The notes under the pieces are model-generated. The model searched no databases. It saw nothing but the letters and a program-made list of their open reading frames with translations, and had not been told where the DNA came from. Source: CAKAHY01 sp963522175 (lineage in GTDB: Bacteria; Bacillota; Clostridia; Lachnospirales; Lachnospiraceae). Taken from it: a DNA stretch of 64,000 nucleotides. Both the position numbers and the translations under genes were made by a program. Positions 25,885 to 33,487 of this stretch are shown piece by piece; position 1 is the stretch's first letter, and each line of letters begins with the position of its first letter. The stretch covers positions 62,001 to 126,000 of the forward strand of contig CAUQXC010000004.1 of assembly GCA_963522175.1 (NCBI GenBank). Reading direction: 5' to 3'.

Positions 25885-27046
25885 TAATAATTCCGCTATC
25901 AGGGCTATGTTTGAAGAAGGAAAAAGGCTGAGGGAAAAATTCGGCGACGACAAGGTTTATGATTTCAGTCTCGGCAACCCGAATGTGCCCGCACCTAAAG
26001 AAATAAAGGATATAATCACGGATATACTGAATACACAGGACAGCTTGGCCGTTCACGGATATATGTCAAATGCCGGTTACGAGGATGTCAGGGAAAGCAT
26101 AGCTTTATCGTTGAACAAAAGGTTTAAAACATCCTATACCCATAAGAACCTCATAATGACGGCAGGGGCGGCGACTGCGATAAATATAAGCCTGAAGGTC
26201 TTATTAAATGCGGGCGATGAGGTAATAATATTTGCGCCTTATTTCGTGGAATACGCTAATTATATTTCAAACTATGACGGAAGGGCTGTAGTGGTGGAAG
26301 CGAAAGCACCCGGTTTTTTACCCGATATGGATGAACTTAAAAATGCCGTGACAAAGAAAACAAAAGCTATAATAATAAATTCGCCGAACAATCCCACAGG
26401 GGTAGTTTATCCCAAAAGCTTATTGGAAAACATCAATTCTGTTCTCAGACAAAAAGAAAAAGAATTGGGAACGGTAATATTTACGATAAGTGACGAGCCT
26501 TACAGAGAGCTTGTATATGAAGGTGAAGAACCGGCATGGGTTCCGGATTGTATAGAAAATACTTTGACCGTATATTCTTACTCTAAATCGCTGTCTTTAC
26601 CGGGTGAAAGAATAGGCTGGCTCTTGATACCTTCGGATTGTGCGGGTTTTGAAGAAGTGGTTGCAGCATTAAGCATAGCAAACAGATGCAGCGGAAGTGT
26701 CAATGCGCCTTCTCTTATGCAGAAGGTTATAGCGAGAAGTCTTGATTTAAGATCCGATATTTCATATTATGACAGGAACAGAAAACTTTTATATGAGAAG
26801 CTGAGGAGTTTAGGATTTGAGCTTACAAAGCCGGAGGGCGGTTTCTATATATTTATGAAAAGTCCTATAGATGATGATGTACGTTTTTGCGAGATTTGTA
26901 AGGAGTTTAATGTGCTTTTGGTTCCCGGATCATCCTTCGGCGTAAAATCTTACGTGAGAATCGCCTATTGTGTATCCTATGAGATGATAGAGCGTTCCTT
27001 TGAAGCATTTGAAAAAATAGCCGGCTATTTTCTTACGATTTATTAA
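25853..27046 (+). CDS. Pyridoxal-phosphate-dependent aminotransferase (class I/II)
   Basis: This 397-residue fold-type I aminotransferase has the PLP lysine K245 in YSYSKSLSLPGERIGW, the conserved SPNNPTG motif near residue 180, ISDEPYRELVYEG, and the arginine near the end in VRIAYCVS. The class includes aspartate and other amino acid transaminases. The exact substrate cannot be read from the sequence. The start overlaps the membrane gene by 32 bases, which suggests coupled translation of a transaminase with a membrane protein, an unusual pair. Confidence 0.85.
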   Translation: MVSEKMAKLLNNNSAIRAMFEEGKRLREKFGDDKVYDFSLGNPNVPAPKEIKDIITDILNTQDSLAVHGYMSNAGYEDVRESIALSLNKRFKTSYTHKNLIMTAGAATAINISLKVLLNAGDEVIIFAPYFVEYANYISNYDGRAVVVEAKAPGFLPDMDELKNAVTKKTKAIIINSPNNPTGVVYPKSLLENINSVLRQKEKELGTVIFTISDEPYRELVYEGEEPAWVPDCIENTLTVYSYSKSLSLPGERIGWLLIPSDCAGFEEVVAALSIANRCSGSVNAPSLMQKVIARSLDLRSDISYYDRNRKLLYEKLRSLGFELTKPEGGFYIFMKSPIDDDVRFCEICKEFNVLLVPGSSFGVKSYVRIAYCVSYEMIERSFEAFEKIAGYFLTIY

Positions 27047-27072
27047 AAAAACTTACAGCTAAGCTATATACC

Positions 27073-27101
27073 TTGATATTGGGATGTTTTATTGATAATA
27101 T
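27073..27101 (+). promoter_or_regulatory. Promoter of the SH3/glucosaminidase gene
   Basis: TTGATA at 27073-27078 and TAATAT at 27096-27101 are 17 bases apart. The start codon GTG is at 27157, about 50 bases beyond the predicted transcript start. It supports starting the protein at 27157 and not at the longer frame from 27073. Confidence 0.65.
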
Positions 27102-27156
27102 TACCTATTATGGTAGCTTTATAGTGACGATAATAAAGAAAATTAGGAGTAAGACA

Positions 27157-28920
27157 GTGAAAAGAAATACTAAAAGAAATATTAGTGTTGTTCTGTCGGG
27201 GGTACTTTGTTTACTCAGTATTTTAGGGACGTTTACATATACCGAAATAGCATATGCTTATGCGGCAAAGCAGGGAAATGTAATAGCAAGTACATTAAAT
27301 GTCAGAGAGAGAGCGGATAAAACATCTGCAAAAGTGGCTTCTTTATCGAGGGGAACGAAGGTGGTCGTTGTCGATGAGAGTGCTGCCGGAGCTGAGACAT
27401 GGTATAAAATACAGTTCAGTACCGCCTCGGGAACAAGAGAAGGATATGTCTTAAAAACATATATAAATGCTCCGTCGGATGAGCAGCTTAACTATACGGC
27501 GGACGCAAATTTTGAAAAAATGCTTAATGAGCAGGGCTTTCCGGAAACATATAAAAAGAGCCTGAGAGTTTTGCATGCCAAGTATCCGAAATGGGTATTT
27601 AAAGCGCAAAAAACGGGTATAGACTGGGAAGAGGTTATAAGTAATCAGTCTATAGTCGGAAGGAATCTGGTTCACAGGAATTCACAGACATCGTGGAAGT
27701 CAACACAGGCGGGAGCCTACAACAGAGAAACCGGAACATGGGTAGGCTTCGATACAAACGCATGGGTATCTGCAAGTGAAGGCATAATAAGATATTATAT
27801 GGATCCGCGTAATTTTTTGGATGAGTTTTATATCTTTCAGTTTTTGGACAACAGCTACAGTGCGAACGGACACGAAAGGTCCGGACTTGAAAACCTTGTA
27901 AAGGGAAGCTTTCTGGCGGGTAAGGAAAATATTTCGAGTCAGAGTTCCGCCAATGCCCCTACATCTCAAAGTCCGGGTTCCGGCAGTGCAGGCGGCAGTG
28001 TAGTGGGAACAAATGCACCGAGCAGAGGAAAAAGCTCCGGTGTGAGCCTCAGTGCGCCGGGTAGCGGACAGGAGAACAGTATAATTAACCAAGCGGCGGA
28101 AAATTCCGCTATAGGTCCGGGTGCGGGACTTAATCAAGCATCCCCGACTGAGAGTCCTACAAATACTCCTGAGCAGAATGCACCTGCTCAGAGTACGGGT
28201 ACAGGCGGTGACGGAAGCTATGTTGACATTATTATGAAAGCCGGTAAAGAATCAGGCGTAAACCCTTATGTTTTGGCGGCGATGATTATTCAGGAACAGG
28301 GTGTGAACGGAACAAGCGGACTTATAAACGGTAATACGGCACCTTATCAGGGACATTATAACTTTTTCAATATAGAGGCATATCAAAAGGGAAGCCAAAG
28401 TCCGGTGCAAAGAGGTTTGTGGTGGGCTTCTCAGGAAGGCTCATACGGAAGACCTTGGAACAGCAGGGAAAAAGCCATTATAGGCGGTGCAAAATATTAT
28501 GGGGACAACTATGTGAAGGCGAGTCAGAATACTTTGTACTTGAAAAAGTTCAATGTCATGGGAACGAACAGGTATAAGCATCAGTATATGACAAATATAG
28601 AGGGTGCGGCTCATGAAGGCGTGAAGCTTTCAAATGCTTACACTCAAGAACTTAAAAATTCCGTTTTGGAATTTTGTATACCTGTATACAATAACATGCC
28701 TGAGCTTCCCGAATCTATGCCTTCGGGAAATTCCGTGTCTACAAACAATAACACTACACAGGCGCCGTCACAGGATGTGAATACTGCAAACAGCCCTACC
28801 GGAACGAACAGTACAGGTAACGGAAGTTCGGGTTCTACTCAGACTGTGGGACCGGGGGCGGTTTCAAATAATAATACGAGCAAAAAGACCGAGAGCAGAG
28901 TATCTCTTGTTGCTCCGTAA
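27157..28920 (+). CDS. Secreted SH3/glucosaminidase cell wall protein
   Basis: This 587-residue protein has a signal peptide (about 1-36, ending YAYA), an SH3b domain (about 40-103), and a middle region of about 120-260 (HAKYPKWVFKAQKTGIDW, YYMDPRNFLDE) found in related clostridial wall proteins. A low-complexity Ser/Gly/Asn/Pro linker runs from about 260 to 353. A glucosaminidase domain follows (about 354-510) with ALAAMIIQEQG-like and HYNFFNIEAY segments and a catalytic glutamate expected in IIQEQ. GTG at 27157 follows AGGAG by 7 bases. It probably cleaves peptidoglycan outside the cell. Confidence 0.88.
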   Translation: MKRNTKRNISVVLSGVLCLLSILGTFTYTEIAYAYAAKQGNVIASTLNVRERADKTSAKVASLSRGTKVVVVDESAAGAETWYKIQFSTASGTREGYVLKTYINAPSDEQLNYTADANFEKMLNEQGFPETYKKSLRVLHAKYPKWVFKAQKTGIDWEEVISNQSIVGRNLVHRNSQTSWKSTQAGAYNRETGTWVGFDTNAWVSASEGIIRYYMDPRNFLDEFYIFQFLDNSYSANGHERSGLENLVKGSFLAGKENISSQSSANAPTSQSPGSGSAGGSVVGTNAPSRGKSSGVSLSAPGSGQENSIINQAAENSAIGPGAGLNQASPTESPTNTPEQNAPAQSTGTGGDGSYVDIIMKAGKESGVNPYVLAAMIIQEQGVNGTSGLINGNTAPYQGHYNFFNIEAYQKGSQSPVQRGLWWASQEGSYGRPWNSREKAIIGGAKYYGDNYVKASQNTLYLKKFNVMGTNRYKHQYMTNIEGAAHEGVKLSNAYTQELKNSVLEFCIPVYNNMPELPESMPSGNSVSTNNNTTQAPSQDVNTANSPTGTNSTGNGSSGSTQTVGPGAVSNNNTSKKTESRVSLVAP

Positions 28921-28938
28921 AGATAGGAGAAAATTAGA

Positions 28939-30405
28939 ATGAGTAAATATATCAGAATGGCGGTAATACTTATATTCTCGGCATTTTTGGCTCTTATGCC
29001 GCTTGCTTCTTTCAATGTATATGCACTGGATGCGAAGATAGCTTTCAGCGATCCGTCAGTCGTTGTCGGTAATGAAGTCAGTGTAACGCTTAAAATAAGC
29101 AGTTTGGACGGCTCCAATTTAGGAGATGCAACTCTTTTACTAAAGTATGATGCGTCTTATCTTGAGTTTATTGCGGGAGATAATGCACAAGGCGGTGCAG
29201 GTGCAATAAAAGTAGGAGCGGGAGAGGACGGAAAAACGGAGTGGGTATACAACTTAAGATTTAAAGCTCTCAAAGCGGGTTCATCAAAGATTGAACTCAC
29301 TTCAGAAGAAATTTATGATGTTGACAAAAAGGCTGCAACGATTTCTCAAAAAGGCAGTTCAACAGTTACAATTTCGTCGGGAGCGGAGGTATCGAACGAT
29401 ACAAGTTTAAGCTCCTTAAATATTGCAGATGTAAAGATGAGTCCGGAATTTGATCCTAATATTACCGAATATACGGCTAATGTCGGCGAAGGAGTTACTT
29501 TACTTAGAGTAAGTGCGGTATCGGCACAGGCCAATTCGATTGTCGAAATCAGCGGAAATACGGATTTGGTAGACGGTGAAAACATTGTAAATGTTATGGT
29601 AAGAGCCGCTGATGGAGAAAATACAAAGATTTATACAATTAAAGTAAATAAAGGAAGCGAATACGGAAGCTCTCAAGGGGAACAGGCAGGCTCTTTGGTA
29701 CAGATATTTGTTGAGGAAATGAGCATAAATGTTTTGCCTATTGAGGACGGTGTGAGTGTTCCATCCAACCTTACGGAAACGGAAATTGAAATAAATGATG
29801 TTAAGGTACAGGGCTGGATTGACAAAAAGGATAAAGGTAAAAACTATGCCGTTGTCTACGCAAGCAATGAAAAAGGTGAAAAAGGCTTTTATACTTATGA
29901 CTTGCAGGAAAGAACCGTGCAAAGATACTTTATAAGTGAAGTAAGCGGTTCGGGCACCGCGAAGCTTGCATCAAAAACTGAAACAAAAGGCGGCTTAGGT
30001 TCGCTTTTGGGCTACTTGATACCGGTGCTTATTATAGTGCTTGCAGCAGCTGTCGTACTCTTACTTCTTAAAAAGATAAAAAAGAAAGCAAAAAAGAAAA
30101 AATATAAAGATGAAGATGACGGGTATATGCCTTCAGACGGGAAAACCGAAACCGAGGATTTTACAAACAGCCGTTTATCACTTATTTCGGATGAACCAAA
30201 AAAGAAGGAGCAGGAAAAAGAGCTTTTCCTGAATTTTGATGAAGATGAACCTGATGAAGAAGACGAGGAAGACGAGGAAGAGGAAGAAGAGGAGTATGAA
30301 GAGGAAGGATTTTTAGATTTGGATGATTCGCCTAATGAACATCCTAAATCAAAAAAGGAACAGCTCCTCGATTTGGATGACGACTTCGATATAATAGATT
30401 TATAA
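28939..30405 (+). CDS. Cohesin plus cadherin-like domain membrane protein with acidic cytosolic tail
   Basis: The 488 residues show a signal peptide (about 1-30), a cohesin-type beta domain (about 32-145, with GDATLLLKYDASYLEF), a cadherin-like beta-sandwich (about 154-240, LSSLNIADVKMSPEFDPNIT), a further extracellular region, one membrane helix (about 356-378), a basic patch KKIKKKAKKKKYK, and a 110-residue acidic tail. The tail repeats a short motif of hydrophobic residues plus LD/DD. No dockerin or cellulosome gene is nearby, so the cohesin is probably an adhesin or scaffold. Start ATG 28939 has AGGAG upstream and follows the previous gene by 18 bases. Confidence 0.8.
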   Translation: MSKYIRMAVILIFSAFLALMPLASFNVYALDAKIAFSDPSVVVGNEVSVTLKISSLDGSNLGDATLLLKYDASYLEFIAGDNAQGGAGAIKVGAGEDGKTEWVYNLRFKALKAGSSKIELTSEEIYDVDKKAATISQKGSSTVTISSGAEVSNDTSLSSLNIADVKMSPEFDPNITEYTANVGEGVTLLRVSAVSAQANSIVEISGNTDLVDGENIVNVMVRAADGENTKIYTIKVNKGSEYGSSQGEQAGSLVQIFVEEMSINVLPIEDGVSVPSNLTETEIEINDVKVQGWIDKKDKGKNYAVVYASNEKGEKGFYTYDLQERTVQRYFISEVSGSGTAKLASKTETKGGLGSLLGYLIPVLIIVLAAAVVLLLLKKIKKKAKKKKYKDEDDGYMPSDGKTETEDFTNSRLSLISDEPKKKEQEKELFLNFDEDEPDEEDEEDEEEEEEEYEEEGFLDLDDSPNEHPKSKKEQLLDLDDDFDIIDL

Positions 30406-30414
30406 TACAAGAGA

Positions 30415-30434
30415 CCCTTGTATAGGTACAAGGG
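30415..30434 (+). terminator. Hairpin after the cohesin gene
   Basis: CCCTTGTA at 30415-30422 pairs with TACAAGGG at 30427-30434 around a 4-base loop, 10 bases after the stop. It lacks a T-run, so it may stabilise the mRNA end and not be a classic terminator. Confidence 0.45.
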
Positions 30435-30611
30435 AGGATTTAAACTTAATTAAAAAAGAAGAAAAAAAGTGTATAATAAATAATGTATTGTATAGGAAGT
30501 TTGGCTGTCGTAAGCTTTTTCAAGAAAGTGATGAGAATTCTGATTTTCTTTGTAATGTTATCTTAAAGTCAAACAAGATAGAAGTTTACCGGCTTATTCC
30601 GGTTCAATGTT
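30435..30611. other. Intergenic region with no clear gene
   Basis: This AT-rich gap holds A-tracts at about 30450-30467, a TATAAT near 30473 without a good -35, and imperfect inverted repeats around 30530-30555 centred on GAATTC. I see no open frame with a ribosome site. It might encode a small RNA that ends at the hairpin at 30612-30671, but the evidence is weak. Confidence 0.3.
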
Positions 30612-30671
30612 AAAAAACAGTCTTTTAAAATTTAAGCTTTAAAAGTTTGAATTTTAAAAGGCTGTTTTTTA
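30612..30671. terminator. Terminator of treR (possibly bidirectional)
   Basis: AAAAAACAG at 30612-30620 and CTTTTAAAATT beyond it pair with AATTTTAAAAG and CTGTTTTTT that end at 30670, making a long AT-rich stem with runs of A and T on both sides. On the minus strand it follows the treR stop at 30675 by 3 bases. Confidence 0.7.
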
Positions 30672-30674
30672 GTC

Positions 30675-31400
30675 TTATCTTCTTACCGCGTTTTCGCTGA
30701 AGCTGAAACGATCGGGTCTGTGTCTTGAAGCCGTATATTCAAACATGATGCCGTCGCTGTTATAAGTGAAGTTACTCACAACGGCAAGACAATTATATTC
30801 GTTCACATCGAGTTTAAGATATTTTTCATCTATTTCATTAGCTTTTTCCACGGTTATTATTCTTTTGCTGTTGATAATATTCATACCCAAAGTATTTTCA
30901 AGGTATTCATAAATGGATTTTGAAGCTATTTGCTTGTTAAGTCCGGGAACGCTGGACTTAAGAAAATAGTTGTGGTTTAAAATTAAGGCTTCTCCGTCCA
31001 TATAGTGAAGTCTTTGTATATAGTAAAGCACATCACCTTCATTAAAACCGGAGCGCATGGCAAGGTGCTTGCTGCAAACAATCTCGGTAAACAGAAGTAC
31101 CTTTGTTTTTGCAACACTCAGATTTCTGCTTGAACTTTCTTTAAAAGTTTCTATGGTATCAAGCCTGAAGGATTTTTGAGCAGTTTTTATATATATGTTT
31201 CTAACACCCTTTCCCTGTATTGTCTGCACATATCCTTCTTTAACAAGTACGGATACGGCTCTTCTGACAGTATTTCTTGAACAGGCGTAGGTTTTTGTAA
31301 GTTCGTTTTCAACAGGCAGTAAGTCTAAATATTTAAAAGTATTGCTTTCTATTTTTTCCTTTAAATCCCGATAAATCTCTTCGTATTTAAGTTTTGGCAT
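30675..31400 (-). CDS. treR: Trehalose operon repressor TreR (GntR family, UTRA domain)
   Basis: This 241-residue regulator has an N-terminal GntR winged helix (about 1-70, with KTYACSRNTVRRAVSVLVKEG) and a C-terminal UTRA ligand domain (about 90-235, RSGFNEGDVLYYIQRLHYM). In B. subtilis, TreR represses the tre genes until trehalose-6-phosphate binds. The gene is divergent from treP with two operator palindromes between them, so self-control and control of treP-treC is expected. The ATG is preceded by AAGGAT. Ligand identity is inferred from the neighbours. Confidence 0.9.
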   Translation of the reverse strand: MPKLKYEEIYRDLKEKIESNTFKYLDLLPVENELTKTYACSRNTVRRAVSVLVKEGYVQTIQGKGVRNIYIKTAQKSFRLDTIETFKESSSRNLSVAKTKVLLFTEIVCSKHLAMRSGFNEGDVLYYIQRLHYMDGEALILNHNYFLKSSVPGLNKQIASKSIYEYLENTLGMNIINSKRIITVEKANEIDEKYLKLDVNEYNCLAVVSNFTYNSDGIMFEYTASRHRPDRFSFSENAVRR

Positions 31401-31439
31401 ATATATTCTATCCTTGTACTTAGTTTATGTATACCCTTT

Positions 31440-31468
31440 AATTTAAAGCAAGAAGGAAAATTTGTCAA
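31440..31468 (-). promoter_or_regulatory. Promoter of treR
   Basis: On the minus strand a perfect TTGACA (31468-31463) and TAAATT (31445-31440) are 17 bases apart. It lies outside operator 1 at 31480-31497, which is 12 bases upstream of its -35 box. Confidence 0.55.
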
Positions 31469-31479
31469 TAAGAGCCGAA

Positions 31480-31497
31480 AACTTGTTTAAACAAATT
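31480..31497. promoter_or_regulatory. TreR operator 1
   Basis: The palindrome has a core TTGTTTAAACAA at 31483-31494 within ACTTGTTTAAACAAAT. It overlaps the first two bases of the treP -35 box (31496). An identical core recurs at 31538-31549. Assignment to TreR is by position and symmetry. Confidence 0.75.
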
Positions 31498-31524
31498 GAC
31501 AAACAGAAAAGAAAATGTTATAAA
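31496..31524 (+). promoter_or_regulatory. Promoter of treP-treC
   Basis: TTGACA at 31496-31501 and TATAAA at 31519-31524 are 17 bases apart. Operators flank it on both sides, which suits strong repression. The transcript should start near 31531. Confidence 0.75.
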
Positions 31525-31537
31525 TGGTTATAACTAG

Positions 31538-31549
31538 TTGTTTAAACAA
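31538..31549. promoter_or_regulatory. TreR operator 2
   Basis: The core TTGTTTAAACAA is identical to operator 1, extended to AGTTGTTTAAACAAGT at 31536-31551. It lies just after the predicted transcript start and 4 bases before the ribosome site AAGGAGG at 31553-31559. The two centres are 55 bases apart, close to five helical turns. Confidence 0.75.
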
Positions 31550-31563
31550 GTTAAGGAGGTTTT

Positions 31564-33474
31564 ATGGGAAAATATTCAGAGGAAGCAAAAGAGCTTCTTA
31601 AGTTGGTCGGCGGTAAAGAAAACATAGCGGCGGTTTCACACTGTATTACAAGAATGCGCTTTGTCTTAAATGAGCCGAAAAAAGCAGATATTGAGAAAAT
31701 CGAAGCAATGAAGATTGTCAAAGGAAGCTTTACACAGGCGGGACAGTTCCAAGTTATAATAGGAAATACGGTTCCCGATTTTTACAATGATTTTATTGAA
31801 GTATCCGGAGTGGAAGGAGTTTCAAAGGACTCTTTAAAGCAGACGGCAAAACAGAATCAAAATATTTTGCAGCAGCTTGTAAGTGTTCTTGCGGAAATAT
31901 TCGCACCCCTTATTCCGGCTATTATTACCGGAGGTCTTATACTGGGCTTCAGAAACTGTATAGACTCGCTTTATTTATTTGAAAACGGTACCAAAACCTT
32001 GGTGGAAATAAGTGTTTTCTGGGCGGGAATAGATAAGTTTTTGTGGCTTATAGGAGAAGCTATCTTCCACATGCTTCCGGTAGGTATATGCTGGTCGGTA
32101 ACTAAAAAAATGGGAACAACTCAGATACTCGGTATAGTTTTGGGACTCACCTTAGTTTCAGGGCAGCTTTTAAATGCTTACGGTGTTGCCGGAGCTACCG
32201 AAATACCGGTTTGGGATTTTGACTTTTTTCAGGTGAAAATGATAGGTTATCAGGCTCAGGTAATTCCTGCCATGCTTGCAGCCTTTACCTTGGTATATAT
32301 AGAGAAGTTCTTTAAACGGATAGTACCTCAGGTGGTTTCGATGATAGCGGTTCCGTTTTTCAGCTTGCTTTTGTCCGTTGTAGCTGCTCACTTTGTTTTG
32401 GGACCTATAGGCTGGGCAATGGGCTCCGCTATATCAAAAGTGGTTTATGCAGGTATTACGGGACCTTTCAAAATCTTATTTGCCGCTGTATTCGGTTTTG
32501 TGTACTCCCCTCTTGTTATTACGGGATTACATCACATGTCAAATGCCATAGATTTACAGCTTATTGCGGACTATAAGGGAACCATGCTCTGGCCTATGAT
32601 AGCTCTTTCAAACATAGCGCAGGGTTCGGCTGTTCTCGGAATGACAGTTTTGCAAAAAAGAAATTCAAGGGCTCAGGAAGTAAACGTACCTGCAAGTATA
32701 TCCTGTTATTTGGGTGTTACGGAGCCTGCAATGTTCGGTGTTAACTTAAAGTACAGCTTTCCGTTTATTGCAGCAATGATAGGCTCGGCTTTAGCGGCAA
32801 TAGTGAGCGTGGCAACGGGAACAACCGCATCGGCTATAGGTGTAGGAGGTATTCCGGGTATACTTTCCATTAAGCCGCAGCATATGCTAAGTTTTGCATT
32901 ATGTATGCTCATTGCCATAGTTGTACCTTTCCTGATTACATATTTTATAGGCAAAAAGCGTTTAAGCCCAAAAGATCTCGGTACGGAAAGCAAAGATAAA
33001 GCGGTTTCGGAAGTGAAGGAAGAAAAAACTCTTAAATCCTTTGTTGACGGAGAGCTTATAACACTTGAAAAGGTGGGTGACGGAGTTTTTTCCGCCGGTG
33101 TACTTGGCGAAGGACTTGCAATCGTTCCCGATGACGACATACTTTACGCACCGGCTTCAGGTACCGTATCTCTCATTATGGACGAGTCTAAGCATGCCTT
33201 GGCTCTTACCTTGAATAACGGAGTTGAGCTGTTTTTGCACGTAGGTATAGACACCGTAAATATGAAGGGCGAGGGATTTGAGTATTTTGTGGAAAAGGGT
33301 GAAGTGGTAAGTACGGGTACCAAGCTTTTGAAATTTGACAGAGAAAAGATTAAGGCGGCAGGCTATCCGGATTTTGTTGTATGTGTTATTACAAATCCGA
33401 ACGGCAAAAAGCTTAATATCTTTACCGGAAAGAAATCAAAGGCAAATGAAACCGAAATAATAGAGTTCAGTTAA
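31564..33474 (+). CDS. treP: PTS trehalose transporter subunit EIIBCA
   Basis: This 636-residue permease takes up trehalose and phosphorylates it to trehalose-6-phosphate. EIIB (about 1-85) carries the phospho-cysteine C27 in SHCITRMRF. EIIC (about 105-460) has about ten membrane helices with GLHHMSNAIDLQL. EIIA of the glucose type (about 495-636) has its phospho-histidine H559 in ELFLHVGIDTV. Many TreP proteins lack EIIA and borrow EIIA-Glc, so this one is self-contained. AAGGAGG precedes the ATG. Confidence 0.93.
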   Translation: MGKYSEEAKELLKLVGGKENIAAVSHCITRMRFVLNEPKKADIEKIEAMKIVKGSFTQAGQFQVIIGNTVPDFYNDFIEVSGVEGVSKDSLKQTAKQNQNILQQLVSVLAEIFAPLIPAIITGGLILGFRNCIDSLYLFENGTKTLVEISVFWAGIDKFLWLIGEAIFHMLPVGICWSVTKKMGTTQILGIVLGLTLVSGQLLNAYGVAGATEIPVWDFDFFQVKMIGYQAQVIPAMLAAFTLVYIEKFFKRIVPQVVSMIAVPFFSLLLSVVAAHFVLGPIGWAMGSAISKVVYAGITGPFKILFAAVFGFVYSPLVITGLHHMSNAIDLQLIADYKGTMLWPMIALSNIAQGSAVLGMTVLQKRNSRAQEVNVPASISCYLGVTEPAMFGVNLKYSFPFIAAMIGSALAAIVSVATGTTASAIGVGGIPGILSIKPQHMLSFALCMLIAIVVPFLITYFIGKKRLSPKDLGTESKDKAVSEVKEEKTLKSFVDGELITLEKVGDGVFSAGVLGEGLAIVPDDDILYAPASGTVSLIMDESKHALALTLNNGVELFLHVGIDTVNMKGEGFEYFVEKGEVVSTGTKLLKFDREKIKAAGYPDFVVCVITNPNGKKLNIFTGKKSKANETEIIEFS

Positions 33475-33487
33475 ATGGGAGAGTGAT

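Noticed and set aside
30012..30431. Serine-rich minus-strand frame opposite the cohesin gene
   Set aside because: It is the complement of the acidic tail (GAA/GAG codons read as TTC/CTC). There is no start signal.
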